Source of the DNA: Schizochytrium sp. TIO01
Lineage: Eukaryota > Sar > Bigyra > Thraustochytrida > Thraustochytriidae
Reading direction: 5' to 3'
DNA length: 64,000 nucleotides
NCBI GenBank assembly: GCA_004764695.1
Contig: SMSO01000032.1
Span: 8,080,668 to 8,144,667 of the forward strand
Positions 1-9,972 of the stretch are shown here, piece by piece. The position numbers and the translations under genes are program-made. Numbering within the stretch: the first letter of the stretch is position 1; the number at the start of each line of letters is the position of its first letter. A model generated the notes under the pieces. The model worked only from the letters and a program-made list of their open reading frames with translations, did no database searches and was not told the origin of the DNA.

Positions 1-1294
1 AATAAAAGCATAGCTAGAACTGTGACCTCCCTAACAAAACACAGAGCCTCTTTAAATCTTCAATAAGCCCTCTGTACTACAACGATGAGCACTTAGCATT
101 TAAAATCCCCTGAGAGGTAGGCCCATTTATACATTTATACACGACACGCGCGTTTTCTGCGTTTTCTCCCAAAGTACAATAAGGAATATGAAAATATCTA
201 CCTCACGGCTCGCGGTTCCTACGAACCGATCGCAGCTGTTGAGGAGAACGGCACCAGCAGTGGCTTTTCTGCCAGCCTGGGCGGTTCCTGTTGGTATTTG
301 CGGAGCCTCAACGAAGCAGCGCGGTTCTCTCACACAAGCTTTACACCAAGCTGGTATGACGTTCGTTTAAGATGTAAGTATAATCGTCATCCGCCAAGTC
401 AGCGGCTCTTAGCATCACGCGTAAGAACCATCCCGAACAGAGGCGACACTCAGGCCGGGTGAACGTTGGCGAAGTTCCACGCAAATCTTTCAGGCGCAGT
501 CCAGCTGGCGTTGCGGCTACAGCCAAGGACGCCAACGTTTGAGCAACCTTTGCCTACCAACGAACTCTGAGGACAAAACTCAATCAACACAGAGGCAGCT
601 GGCAGCTCCTTTTTGTAAAGCACCTTCAGCCATGGGTCCTGTTAGCGAAGCACGTGTGCTCTCCCTGATGAACGTCAGGATATGCCCACAACTTGAAACC
701 AGGACCAAGATGGATTCAATCTTGATAGAGATTGTATCACTGAAGCTGTTTAATGTTTATTATTCAAGTCGCCTAGCAGGCGGGCTAGCTAGAGCTACCT
801 GTATAGCCAGCCGGATGAGCTTAAGTGAGCCCTTTCGCATTCTCTGGAACCGCCGTTGGGGATCACCAGCGATGCTATGAGGCCACGTCCTCGATTGGTC
901 GATCGCAATTTGAACCCCGGTGCTCGAATTGCGTCTTTCCTTAGTAAGAGGTTGCATTCGTTCGGTCTCGAATTTCTATTTGCTACGAAATTTCACGATG
1001 AGTAGGTCGTATACTTGGGTACTGCTACGCAGGTACTGGAGTTCAAGGATTTGCTTTCAGGGGCCTCGCTCGGGCTGTCTCCCGGCTTGGGCTTATTCAC
1101 CGGGACCTCGAAGAGTGAGCCTGCAAGTGGTTGACGCTCTGCGACGACGTCGAGCGGCCAGTCTGTAGTCTAGCCTGCAGACAGACAGACTCCGGACGTG
1201 GTTTTGGTTGGAATTCCATTTCTCGGCGTCTCTTCAATTTGCGAATGATTCATTCCATATTTCCGCAATTGAGCTCAGAGAATTCGAGGGATCC

Positions 1295-1326
1295 GAATTC
1301 GAATTCGAATTCGAATTCGAAATTCT
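1295..1326. repeat. GAATTC tandem array
   Basis: Four perfect, head-to-tail copies of the palindromic hexamer GAATTC, then a degenerate copy with one extra A. On either strand the tract would translate as alternating E/F or N/S residues, which creates spurious reading frames. Confidence 0.9.
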
Positions 1327-1362
1327 TCGACTGCGACTCCGACTCCACTTGCGATCGCAAAC

Positions 1363-1380
1363 CAGCCAGCCAGCCAGCCA
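1363..1380. repeat. CAGC tetranucleotide microsatellite
   Basis: Four to five copies of CAGC, followed by a CTCC-rich stretch. It is a simple sequence repeat with no coding context. Confidence 0.8.
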
Positions 1381-1965
1381 CCTCCTCCTCCTCCGCCGCC
1401 TCCCCCCGCGCAGCCAGCCAGCTCGCCCTCCGCGGGCATCCGGCGAGTTCCAGGCCTGCGCTCGAAATGCGCGTCGAGGAAGGACGTAACAGGGATTTGA
1501 AGCAGTCTTCGTCAATGGAATATTCGCAATGAATGGAAACTTCGAATTGAAATGAAATGGAAAACTTCTTTTCAAACCAGGCAGCCATAGCGGGTCCCTA
1601 AGGGGTCCTACCGCTCCACCACACGAGGGCTTCTCCGGGCGCCCCACAATGAACTATCCAGGCGAGCAAGTGAGTTATACGCCACATTCTCTACTTGCAG
1701 GCGCGAATAGTCTACTGTAGCCTTCGCTCAACCGGCGGCGAGGCTGCCTTCAGGTCTCCATGTCTGGGCGACGAAATCGCTCCAAGGCGCCTCAGAATGG
1801 CACCAGAAAGCCTCGCGAAGCCGCCTGCTCGGCCAGGGCGGCGCCCTCTCTGCCGGCGTTCTCAGGATTCGCGCGGCCTGCTCCAAGTGCAGGAGCCTGG
1901 CCAGGTAGTACCGAGGCAGAACTAACCTGAAGAGAGAAACAGAAAGCGTAGTGCATATGGGTTTT

Positions 1966-2047
1966 TCATTTCATTTCATTTTAAGCATTTCATTTTGAGC
2001 ATTTCATTTTAAGCATTTCCTTTTAAGCATTTCATTTTAAGCATTTC
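1966..2047. repeat. 14-bp tandem repeat (ATTTCATTTTAAGC unit)
   Basis: About five imperfect copies of the 14-mer ATTTCATTTTAAGC lie head to tail. Single-base differences (TGAGC in one copy, TTCC in another) show a minisatellite diverging by point mutation. No gene overlaps it. Confidence 0.85.
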
Positions 2048-3678
2048 GATGATTGAAGTTAGTTCTGTATTGCACATATTATAGTGACGAGGAAGGATAC
2101 AGCACATTTATCCACTTAGTTTATTTAGTTTATTTCTGCTTAGAAGAGCTGTATATTCGCTTTAAAGGCGAAAGTGAATAACTAATTATAGGAAGGGAAG
2201 GGAACGTTGAGAAGGAGACTAGGACTCTGCTGCCGTAAACGGTAACAGTACGGCAGGGACCAAGGCAGAAGAACAGCGCCGGAACTTTTCTTGGGCAGCT
2301 CTTAGGCGGAGGGTAGCGAGGCTTAGGGGGGAGGTAAATAGTGATCTTGGTTAGAAAATTGTAATTATGGGTATCATTTAGATTTATGATTCTTCTTCTT
2401 AGAGTTCTGCGCTTGAAGACTCGGAGAGGGGTAGAGGAAGGGTAGAGTAAGGAGTAAGTGGCGATTCTGCAATTTGGACTCTGCTCTTCTCTCTTTTATT
2501 TTTCCTTCTTTTCTCTGCTCAGGGTTAAGAAACTCAGAGAATCATGCGATTGAAGTGAGGCGGGAACTCGAACTCTCCGGAGCCGACAGCCAAAGGAGAA
2601 TACCGTTCGCAGCGCTGAGCGAACTATGGGGCACGTTAAGAGAGAACCGACTGTGACTTCGCGACGTCACCCAAATAAGGGTTCACGAAGAATCAGAATC
2701 CATAACCACAATCATCATCAGAGGGAGCGTGTCCAAAGTGCGTGGAAAAAGAACACATTCAAACGAAAAACAAACAAACAAACAAATAAACAGATAATTA
2801 AAAAAATAAAATAAAACAGACAGCATAGATAGTTAATTCCTGAAACAGGTGAGTTTAGACTAATGATCGGTAAGGCAGGCCTAGGCAGTGAACAGAGGAC
2901 CTTGCCTCCCACAGCTCCCCTCACGAACCCTCCCAGGCCTCCATCTCCTCACATTCAGTCCTGTGGAGACAGATTCACGGAGGGCCGATTGCCGTAAGCT
3001 GCAGGGGGTCTGGAGAGGTTTGCCAAGAAAGACCTGCGCTAGAGAGGTGGAGGCGTCACTGATAGTAAATTATGTCAGTGGCGTTGAGAGGAAGCGCTTG
3101 CCATTTAAACACCACAGCTTCTTGACTGTGCTCGAATTCTGTTGAGTCTGACGAGAGGAATATAAGGGACTTTCTCTGTGGGAAGGAGAGGCGCGAACAA
3201 GCGCATGCAATCCCTGCCTACTCGCCTTTCTTCTCTCTTTGTTATTTTCCTGGCGCTTTAGGCCTCACTACGCCTCTCAGTAGAACTCCCTCTGATCGAT
3301 CTGTTCTTTCTCTCTTTTTTCTTTCTTTTCCTTTCTTTTATTTTCTTTTTTCATTATTCTTTTCTTTTCCGTATGAGTTTCCACGATCTATCTACGATAT
3401 ACTACTAAGCTATAGCGAACAGGAACTCAAGAGCTAAGTTAAGTCTCGTATCCTATTGCACCTTATAACGTAAACCCTAGGAGTAGAGGCAGAACTTCTC
3501 CGTGAAAACTTTCGAAAAGGCTCTTTCTGCCTGCTGCCTCGGAGTCTCTGCCGATCTCTTTCGCGAGCGCGGCCTCTCAAGCTTTACCATAGTAGTTGTA
3601 TAGCACCCCAGGCGGGAGGCTCGCTAACGTCAAATCTTTGAACGAATGAACAGTTCGAATCGGCATTTAATACTTTTC

Positions 3679-3703
3679 GTCTCTTTCGTCTCTTTCTTTC
3701 GTC

Positions 3704-3736
<33 letters not shown>

Positions 3737-3740
3737 TTTC
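3679..3740. repeat. CTTT/TCTTT microsatellite
   Basis: A long pyrimidine tract, mostly CTTT units interrupted by CGTCTCTTT. It belongs to a set of CTTT/AAAG repeats that recur through the window's gene-poor stretches. Confidence 0.85.
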
Positions 3741-4677
3741 TGTATCTCTTTACCTCTTTATCTCTTTCAACAAACACAGCGAAAGGAGGAAATACCGATA
3801 CAGAGGGAAATAAATACGCACACAGAGACAATACGCAGAACAGCTTTTGCCCTTCTTTTAAAGGCTATTTCATTTCATGTAACCCAAATGCGGAAGAGAG
3901 ATGAACAGAACACCCGAGCCAGGCCTAGGCGCGCTCTATTAAGGGCTACAGGAATTTCGAAATGCAAGAGAACAGGCGAACAGACTGATATAGGGAGAGA
4001 AAGAGAGAGAAACACGAACAAAAAGGAGGAACAAAAGCGATTGCGAGAAAAGAAGTCCGGAAGAGCAGCGGCCGAAGCGAAAGAATGGAGGAGGAGGAGG
4101 AGTCAGGGACCACGATGGAAGAGGTGCGAAGGGCGGCAAACGACGGGACAGCGGGCTTTCCAGGCAGGGACAGGCGCAGTTTCTGGGTTCGTGGAAAGCC
4201 GTAGCGAGTATGGTTTATTTGTTTATCTATTCTGTTCTGATTTTACTTCTTTTTTGGGGTATCCTACCTGCGTAGCAGTACCTAGGCAAAACCGCTCGTG
4301 TGTTATTGAAAGTAAAATGAACTGAAAGAGTTGCAGCGCCTAACTAACTGATTGATTGTCTACTTTGGAGGGAGAGGCTTAAAGTAGAGAATTCGGTTTG
4401 TAAGTAGAGTAGTTGAGGGTATAGTTCACTTGCGGGAAAGAGGCGAGAAAGATACTGATCGCCGCAAGCACTGCAACTTCTTCTTTTCTCGCCTCTTTTG
4501 TTTAAAAACGAAAGATTATTGAAAAGGACTCGAAAGAGAAAAGGGGCGAATGAAAGAGACTATTTAATAGAAAGTGAACGAAATAAGAAGATGTTTCAAA
4601 TTTCAAAGTGAAAAGCCAGTACTGCCTTGTTAGAGTAATCTGTAGTATCCTGCTGAGTAGCGAAAAAATAGTTTAGA

Positions 4678-4760
4678 AAGAAAGAAATTTAGACAGAAAG
4701 AGAGAAAGAGAGAAAGAAAGAAAGAAAGAAAAAGGGAAAGAGAAAGAGAGCGAAGAAGAG
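4678..4760. repeat. GAAA/GAGA purine tract
   Basis: About 80 bases of almost pure purine on the + strand, built from GAAA and GAGAAA units. It lies about 300 bp upstream of the ClpX start and may be part of its promoter or leader. Confidence 0.8.
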
Positions 4761-4798
4761 CGAAGAAACTAGAAAGAAAGAGGAAACAAACATCAAAC

Positions 4799-5011
4799 GA
4801 GAGCGCGAGCAGCGACTGCATCAGCGGCATCGAGTCCGGTCTCTCAGTCGGTGGCTTGATCGGGCGTACCGTTGCAGAAAGAGCTGCCGCCTATCAGTTC
4901 CACAGCCTGGCAGCCGAGGAGGCCGCCTCATACAGCTCGGGCAACAGGCCAGACGCGGATCGGTTCATCAGCTTCGCGACAAAGAGCAGCGTGAGCACTA
5001 GGTACAACTAA
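4799..5011 (+). other. ATG-less coding-like stretch upstream of ClpX
   Basis: A frame open from the upstream purine tract to TAA at 5009-5011 gives 71 codons rich in Ala, Ser and Glu. It includes a glycine-zipper-like GLSVGGLIGR and an ERAAAYQFHSLAAEEAA helix-like segment. Codons mostly end in G or C, unlike the flanking purine repeat. It has no ATG, so if real it is a terminal exon or a remnant. I do not recognise the family. It ends 43 nt before the ClpX ATG. Composition alone could produce this appearance. Confidence 0.3.
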
Positions 5012-5054
5012 GTGATACCGTAGGAGTTCCGTGAGATAGAGCAGGGAAAGCATC

Positions 5055-7355
5055 ATGCTGCTCCGCGCACTGGGACGGCGAGGTGGCAGCGAACAAGCGT
5101 GGAGATCACTCGGAAACGCTCATCGCGTGGTCCGTCTTCCCCAGCAAGGCTGGCAAGCCCACCTTTTGTCCTCCTCGTCCAGGGGCGGCGGAGGTCGCGA
5201 TGACGAGACGTCTTCGCCAACGTCAAGCTCCTCTTCGATTCCGACGTCTTCCACGAACAATTCTATCTCGGGAAACAATGCCTCTTCCTCGGCGTCGAAG
5301 TTGCAGGCTGGGAACAGAGACTGGCTTTGCCCAAAGTGCCAACGCAAACTAGTGCTTGTGGAGGAAAATCAGGGTTCACCTGACCTCGGCCCGGTGCTTA
5401 AATGCCAATGCTCCCCGGGCGTTCTGTACATGACAATGAAATCCTTTGAGCCCGGATCCACCAACACAACCTCCGACCGCATCAAGCAGGTCGAGAGCAT
5501 GACCTCCGCACAGCGTGACAACGCCGAAAACTGGTCCTCGCCCGCACGAGGCACCGGAATGTACAATGCAACCCCGTCGTCTTCGACAAACGAAAACTCA
5601 AACTCCACAGACACTACTTTCAGACGCATGAGACTTGGAGATCTTCGTAGTGGAAGCTCCACAACTTCGACCACTACCACTACTACCATGAGCAACAAGG
5701 ATGACAACTCGTCCAACCCAAGCGGCCTTAAGTGGCTTGACGAGACCCAGCAAAGGTCCACCACGCAGCAACCCTCGGGAGAGCCCACAAGCCCTCTTGC
5801 AGGAACCTCACCATCGCCATCATTTGCACCCAATGAACCGCCACGCATTGCCAGCAAGACTCCGCGTGAGCTCTTTAACGGTCTCAATGAGTTTGTCATC
5901 GGGCAAGATCGCGTGAAGAAGACCCTTGCTGTCTCTGTCCATAATCACTACAACATCCTTTCATATAACGCCAAGCAGCGCAAGACACAAGCCACACGGG
6001 ACTCTGCAGAGGCCAGTAGCTCCGTTGGACCTCCTCAAACGCTCAAGCAGTTCGACGATAAGCAAGTGCGGCGCTGGTACCAGGGTCGCGAAGTCGACCT
6101 AGGGGACGGTGACGTGCCCCCCTCGAACGCAGATGTCTCACCCCTCGCGTGGCGCACCGGTGAAGGCTACGTTCGTGGAGATGACGGTGAACCCCGTGCT
6201 GCCATTGTTAAGCTGGCGGATGGCGGACTCGGTGAGCGTGGTAGCGCACAGCAGGAAGGTGGAAGCCGCCTTAGCTCGGCTCCCCAGAAGCAGGGTAAGA
6301 TGGCCTCAACACCAAAACCTGAGATCGATGTCACACACATTGACAAGTCTAACGTCTTACTCATTGGTCCCACCGGATCGGGCAAGACTCTCATGGCCAA
6401 GACTCTCGCTAAGATGACGGGCGTGCCTCTTGTCATTTTTGACGCGACCTGCCTGACGCAGGCCGGTTACATTGGCGAGGATGTTGAGGCCATTCTGTAC
6501 AAACTTTACCAAGAGGCTGACTACGACGTTGAACTCGCACAACGCGGCATTGTTTACATCGATGAGATTGATAAGATCGCCAAAAGCTCAGGACCTGGTG
6601 CCACCCGCGATGTCAGTGGTGAGGGTGTCCAGCAAGCACTCCTTAAGCTTCTCGAGGGCACTGTAGCAAACGTGCCCAAGAAGGGTGCCAAGTCCGTGCG
6701 CAGCGAATATGTCCAGATCGACACCTCAGAAATTCTTTTCATCTGCGGTGGCGCCTTCTCTGGCCTCGAAAAGACCATTGGTCGACGCACCATGAAGTCT
6801 TCCATGGGTTTTGAGGCGCAGGTTCTCCCTAACTCTTCCGAGACTCTCCAGGGAGTTACTGCTGATGACCTGTTCAAGCAGGTTCAACCCAAGGATCTTG
6901 TGCAGTACGGTCTCATTCCCGAGTTCCTCGGTCGCTTCTCCCATGTACTGTCCACTCGACAGCTCTCCATCAACGAGCTTGTACAGGTCCTCACTGAACC
7001 GAAGAATGCAATTGTGCGTCAATACAGGACTCTCTTTTCCCTGCAAAACGTAGATTTTCTCGTCACGGATGCAGCATTGCGTCGCATCGCGCTTATGGCT
7101 CATGAGCGTGAAACCGGTGCCCGCGGCCTCCGCGCAATTCTGGACTCCATTCTTACTGAGACTATGTTTGTCCTTCCTGAGAAGGGGGACATTAAGGCCG
7201 TTGTTGTGCATGAGGATGCCGTCCTTGGTCTTAAACAACCCCTTCTTGTGAAGAAGGGCCCCACTACTGCATCTGAGATCGCCTCCCGTCTTGACAATGG
7301 CGAGGACGATGCAGACATGTGGTCTCAGCTTGAGGAGGCCTCTGCTGGCTTCTAA
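5055..7355 (+). CDS. clpX: Mitochondrial ClpX, AAA+ unfoldase of the ClpXP protease
   Basis: ATP-dependent unfoldase that feeds substrates to ClpP in the mitochondrial matrix. The 766-aa product starts with a basic presequence-like stretch, then a Ser/Thr-rich linker and a zinc-binding module with CPKC near residue 93 and KCQC about 25 residues later. The AAA+ core follows: Walker A GPTGSGKT at 438-445, pore loop GYIGED, Walker [10 protein letters not shown] near 499-507, sensor-2 GARGLR and the closing LPEKG stretch. SMGFEAQV sits where other ClpX proteins have the ClpP-docking IGF loop. About 110-130 extra residues separate the NHYNIL helix from Walker A, far longer than in E. coli; human CLPX also carries an insert there. 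The ATG is followed directly by an R-rich presequence, which supports this start. The gene is intronless. Confidence 0.96.
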   Translation: MLLRALGRRGGSEQAWRSLGNAHRVVRLPQQGWQAHLLSSSSRGGGGRDDETSSPTSSSSSIPTSSTNNSISGNNASSSASKLQAGNRDWLCPKCQRKLVLVEENQGSPDLGPVLKCQCSPGVLYMTMKSFEPGSTNTTSDRIKQVESMTSAQRDNAENWSSPARGTGMYNATPSSSTNENSNSTDTTFRRMRLGDLRSGSSTTSTTTTTTMSNKDDNSSNPSGLKWLDETQQRSTTQQPSGEPTSPLAGTSPSPSFAPNEPPRIASKTPRELFNGLNEFVIGQDRVKKTLAVSVHNHYNILSYNAKQRKTQATRDSAEASSSVGPPQTLKQFDDKQVRRWYQGREVDLGDGDVPPSNADVSPLAWRTGEGYVRGDDGEPRAAIVKLADGGLGERGSAQQEGGSRLSSAPQKQGKMASTPKPEIDVTHIDKSNVLLIGPTGSGKTLMAKTLAKMTGVPLVIFDATCLTQAGYIGEDVEAILYKLYQEADYDVELAQRGIVYIDEIDKIAKSSGPGATRDVSGEGVQQALLKLLEGTVANVPKKGAKSVRSEYVQIDTSEILFICGGAFSGLEKTIGRRTMKSSMGFEAQVLPNSSETLQGVTADDLFKQVQPKDLVQYGLIPEFLGRFSHVLSTRQLSINELVQVLTEPKNAIVRQYRTLFSLQNVDFLVTDAALRRIALMAHERETGARGLRAILDSILTETMFVLPEKGDIKAVVVHEDAVLGLKQPLLVKKGPTTASEIASRLDNGEDDADMWSQLEEASAGF

Positions 7356-8451
7356 TGAGATTGTAATTATCACTTTTCCTCTTTCATTATTATCATCAAA
7401 TCAATCAAATCTTCTACTAATTTGGGTTTCCCTCTATCTTTTAATTCTTCTTCATCTCTTGGTTTTATTGTGTTCAAGACTGGAGGATATTCCACATGAA
7501 GCCCTCTAGTAGGATCACTCTGCCTTGCCTTAAGAGCCTTGAGGGAAAACACAGACAAGTTATTCTTTGACGTGAAATATTATAACTAATACATACTATG
7601 TTTAGGCCTATATATAGATAGATTCATATGCATTTTTTTTTCTTTTTAGTTCTTTTTTTTTTTCTTTCTCTTAGGCCTACAGGATCGTTGACCTGTTCTT
7701 GTAGCTAGGACTATGCGCATACCCATGTAAGACCTTTTCAATAGGCATTATATTTCAATTTCGTTCAACAGCACATGCAATGAGGCTGTTCCAGTCCCTG
7801 ATACACCACTGTTTCAGCCATGATGTTTGGGTTCGAGTATTAATCAAGAGAATTTTTAAAATAATATATTCAATACCCCCAGTCGCACCAACACCTAGCA
7901 TACTTCCCATTGCCCAGCTGCTGGGAAAATATTCCTAGTATCTATCTCAACACGGCCGTGATAGTACGGATGGGCTTCTTCTTCCTACTACTGTTTATTG
8001 TGAGACAATTCCTTTAGGACTAAGAATTTAGACAAGAATGTGCAAGAATTATACAACCTCATCAGAAGAAATGAATCCAGGGCAAAATTAGGGAGAGTAG
8101 ATTGAAAGAATAATGATTGAATGTTCTAAGTTGAATCCCAAAGGAAGAGAAAACGTATCTTGACAATGAGAAGCTGTTCGCTGAAAACCAAACTTAATGA
8201 AAAAAACACAAACGTGCTGGTAGTTGGAATTGGGCAAGCTCCACCTGGGGAAATGCGAGCATATCTCTTAGCTGGCAAGCTAGGGGATATGAGAACATCA
8301 TAGTGGAGGGATTCAAACAGTCGAATTACTTGGCGCGCAGGGATGCGCACAGTCAATCATTGCATCATTCATATACACAGCTTCAAAGACACTGTAACAT
8401 GAATAATTTGTTCCTTGTGCACCTTTTGTTCGTTGGTTGCCATATACCGGA
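7356..8451. other. Intergenic, between convergent ClpX and LRR genes
   Basis: AT-rich DNA with T-runs near 7627-7670. It must contain the 3' ends of both converging genes. I see no further gene. Confidence 0.6.
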
Positions 8452-9972
8452 TCAAAAACTTGCGGCAACCACGAAAATAGTGACAACAAGGACTAGATAA
8501 GTGGCGAAGACAGCGCTGGCAATCTGGATACCCCGATACCAAAACATTGCTCCAACAACACCGAACCAATACGTCAGTGCGACATAGCTTCCTCCAAGAA
8601 TCATTGCAATACTAAGAATCAGTTTAAGATGGTCCCAAGACAGGCGCAAAGAGGATTCGTCAACCTCCGTGTCGACAAGAGGAAAGTGCGTGGCCATCAT
8701 TTGAGCAAAGCTAGATTCAACTAAAGGGCACGAGGTTGCTCGAAGAGTGCAAAGAGTATTACGACTTGAAGCTACCAGCACGGATAACCCAGAGGTTGAG
8801 AGCGAGGGATTATCACTGACATCAACCTCCATGAGAACATTTTCGCGAGCCAACTCAAGTAGCACAACATCACTTATTTTCCTCACACCGGCGACATGAA
8901 GAACACGGAGCTTAGCAGGGGCACAGCGCCTCAAAAGCGAGAGAATACCACGGTCAGTTAGCCCTATGCATCCAACACAAGAAAATGCTTCCAGTGCAGA
9001 CCACACCTTTGAATCATACGGATCCTTGTACTGTCCGATCAGACTCTGATCCGTAAGTTCACAAAGACCGGTAAGATTGAGCGACACGAGTTGTGCGCCT
9101 CGCATTACGGCTAATTTTTGCACTCCTCGGTCTGTGACTTGGCTACAGCCGGCAATATCGAGGTGCTTTAAATTCGAGAGCTCGAGCGCCAAGGTTCCTA
9201 GAACATCATCGTCAACAGCGAGGCAACAAGCGAGCTCGAGAGAAGTGAGGCCAGGAAAGAGAAGTCCAATGGACTTGAGCGAGGATTTGGAAGCGCAGAG
9301 GCAGTGGCCAAGACGTAAACTGCGTAATTTCGGAAACGTCTTCTTCTCCTTGAGCAAGGTTGTAAAAGGTTCGCTGAGCAAGAGGTTTCCAACAAGGTCA
9401 AGCGAATCGAGATGCTGGGCCACCTCATAGTGCAAGAGATCGTCCACCAAGCGGTCATTAACCTCACCAGACTCGCAGTTCGGTGAAGCCCAACCCAAAT
9501 GCGCGGGCGATCTATACGGAGGACCTTCTGGAGAAATCATATCCCGGGCTTCCTGTAGAGCCTTTTTCACACCACCCTTCATGTTCCTTAGCGCTGCTCG
9601 TGCGTCTGAAGTAACTTCTCTGGACCATCTCCGTTTGCTCACTGCACTTGTCGTGATCCACCTGTTTCGCGCATACGCCAGGCCATCTTCTTCAGTTGCT
9701 GCAGCTTCTGCCCCTGCTCTCTCAAGTGCTGCCAGCACGAACTCCCTCTCATTCGCAAACCCCATCTCCAGGCCATCCCTCTGCTGCACTGCTAGGTCCT
9801 CCTCAGAGTCTGCCAGCCCTTCTCTCCACCTCTGCTCCCTCGGTTGCTGCGCAAGCCACTGCTCCTGCTCCTGCTGCTGCTGCTGCTGCTGTTGCTGCTT
9901 CGTCCACGCATCGACCCTTGCACCACCTCCAGCACCCAGTCCAGCACCTGCATCTCCTCGCTCACGCGCCAT
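8452..9972 (-). CDS. Leucine-rich-repeat (AMN1/FBXL-type) protein with C-terminal membrane segment
   Basis: The 506-aa product has a polyQ-bearing, low-complexity N-terminus. From about residue 195 it shows cysteine-containing LRRs of the AMN1/F-box-LRR type, with units such as LKHLDIAGCSQVTDRGVQKL and CVGCIGLTDRGILSLL. No F-box is evident upstream. After the LRRs, residues about 440-505 are strongly hydrophobic (two or three helices, including LILSIAMILGGSYVALTYW), suggesting a C-terminal membrane anchor. This combination is unusual for the family. The ATG at 9972 lies inside the end of RAD51C, an 11-nt overlap. M70 (codon at 9765) is an alternative start that would drop the polyQ tract and clear the overlap. 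The LRR class is confident; function is unknown. Confidence 0.85.
   Translation of the reverse strand: MARERGDAGAGLGAGGGARVDAWTKQQQQQQQQQEQEQWLAQQPREQRWREGLADSEEDLAVQQRDGLEMGFANEREFVLAALERAGAEAAATEEDGLAYARNRWITTSAVSKRRWSREVTSDARAALRNMKGGVKKALQEARDMISPEGPPYRSPAHLGWASPNCESGEVNDRLVDDLLHYEVAQHLDSLDLVGNLLLSEPFTTLLKEKKTFPKLRSLRLGHCLCASKSSLKSIGLLFPGLTSLELACCLAVDDDVLGTLALELSNLKHLDIAGCSQVTDRGVQKLAVMRGAQLVSLNLTGLCELTDQSLIGQYKDPYDSKVWSALEAFSCVGCIGLTDRGILSLLRRCAPAKLRVLHVAGVRKISDVVLLELARENVLMEVDVSDNPSLSTSGLSVLVASSRNTLCTLRATSCPLVESSFAQMMATHFPLVDTEVDESSLRLSWDHLKLILSIAMILGGSYVALTYWFGVVGAMFWYRGIQIASAVFATYLVLVVTIFVVAASF
9860..9900. repeat. CTG/CAG repeat encoding polyQ
   Basis: A run of CTG on the + strand, interrupted by CTC and TTG, encodes about nine Gln near the N-terminus of the minus-strand LRR protein. 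It is a length-variable coding microsatellite. Confidence 0.85.

Larger units (their letters stand above)
1..5054. other. 5-kb gene-poor, repeat-rich region
   Basis: I can assign no recognisable protein gene here. The DNA alternates GC-rich patches with pyrimidine/purine microsatellites: a GAATTC array near 1295, CAGC repeats near 1363, a 14-bp tandem near 1970, CTTT near 3680 and GAAA near 4680. Many short overlapping reading frames exist on both strands but none matches a known family. An ATG-less, coding-like stretch at 4799-5011 is described separately. The 3' part must hold the promoter and leader of the ClpX gene at 5055. Confidence 0.6.

Noticed and set aside
1131-1647. Several overlapping 90-137-codon frames on both strands
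   Set aside because: They coincide with GAATTC, CAGC and CTCC simple repeats. The translations are E/F, N/S or A/S/R runs with no domain and conflicting strands.
6726-7373. 215-codon minus-strand frame under ClpX
   Set aside because: It is the antisense shadow of the conserved AAA+ domain.
7801-7860. GGGTTCGAG, resembling a tRNA T-loop
   Set aside because: No matching acceptor stem, anticodon arm or CCA-proximal pairing could be drawn around it.
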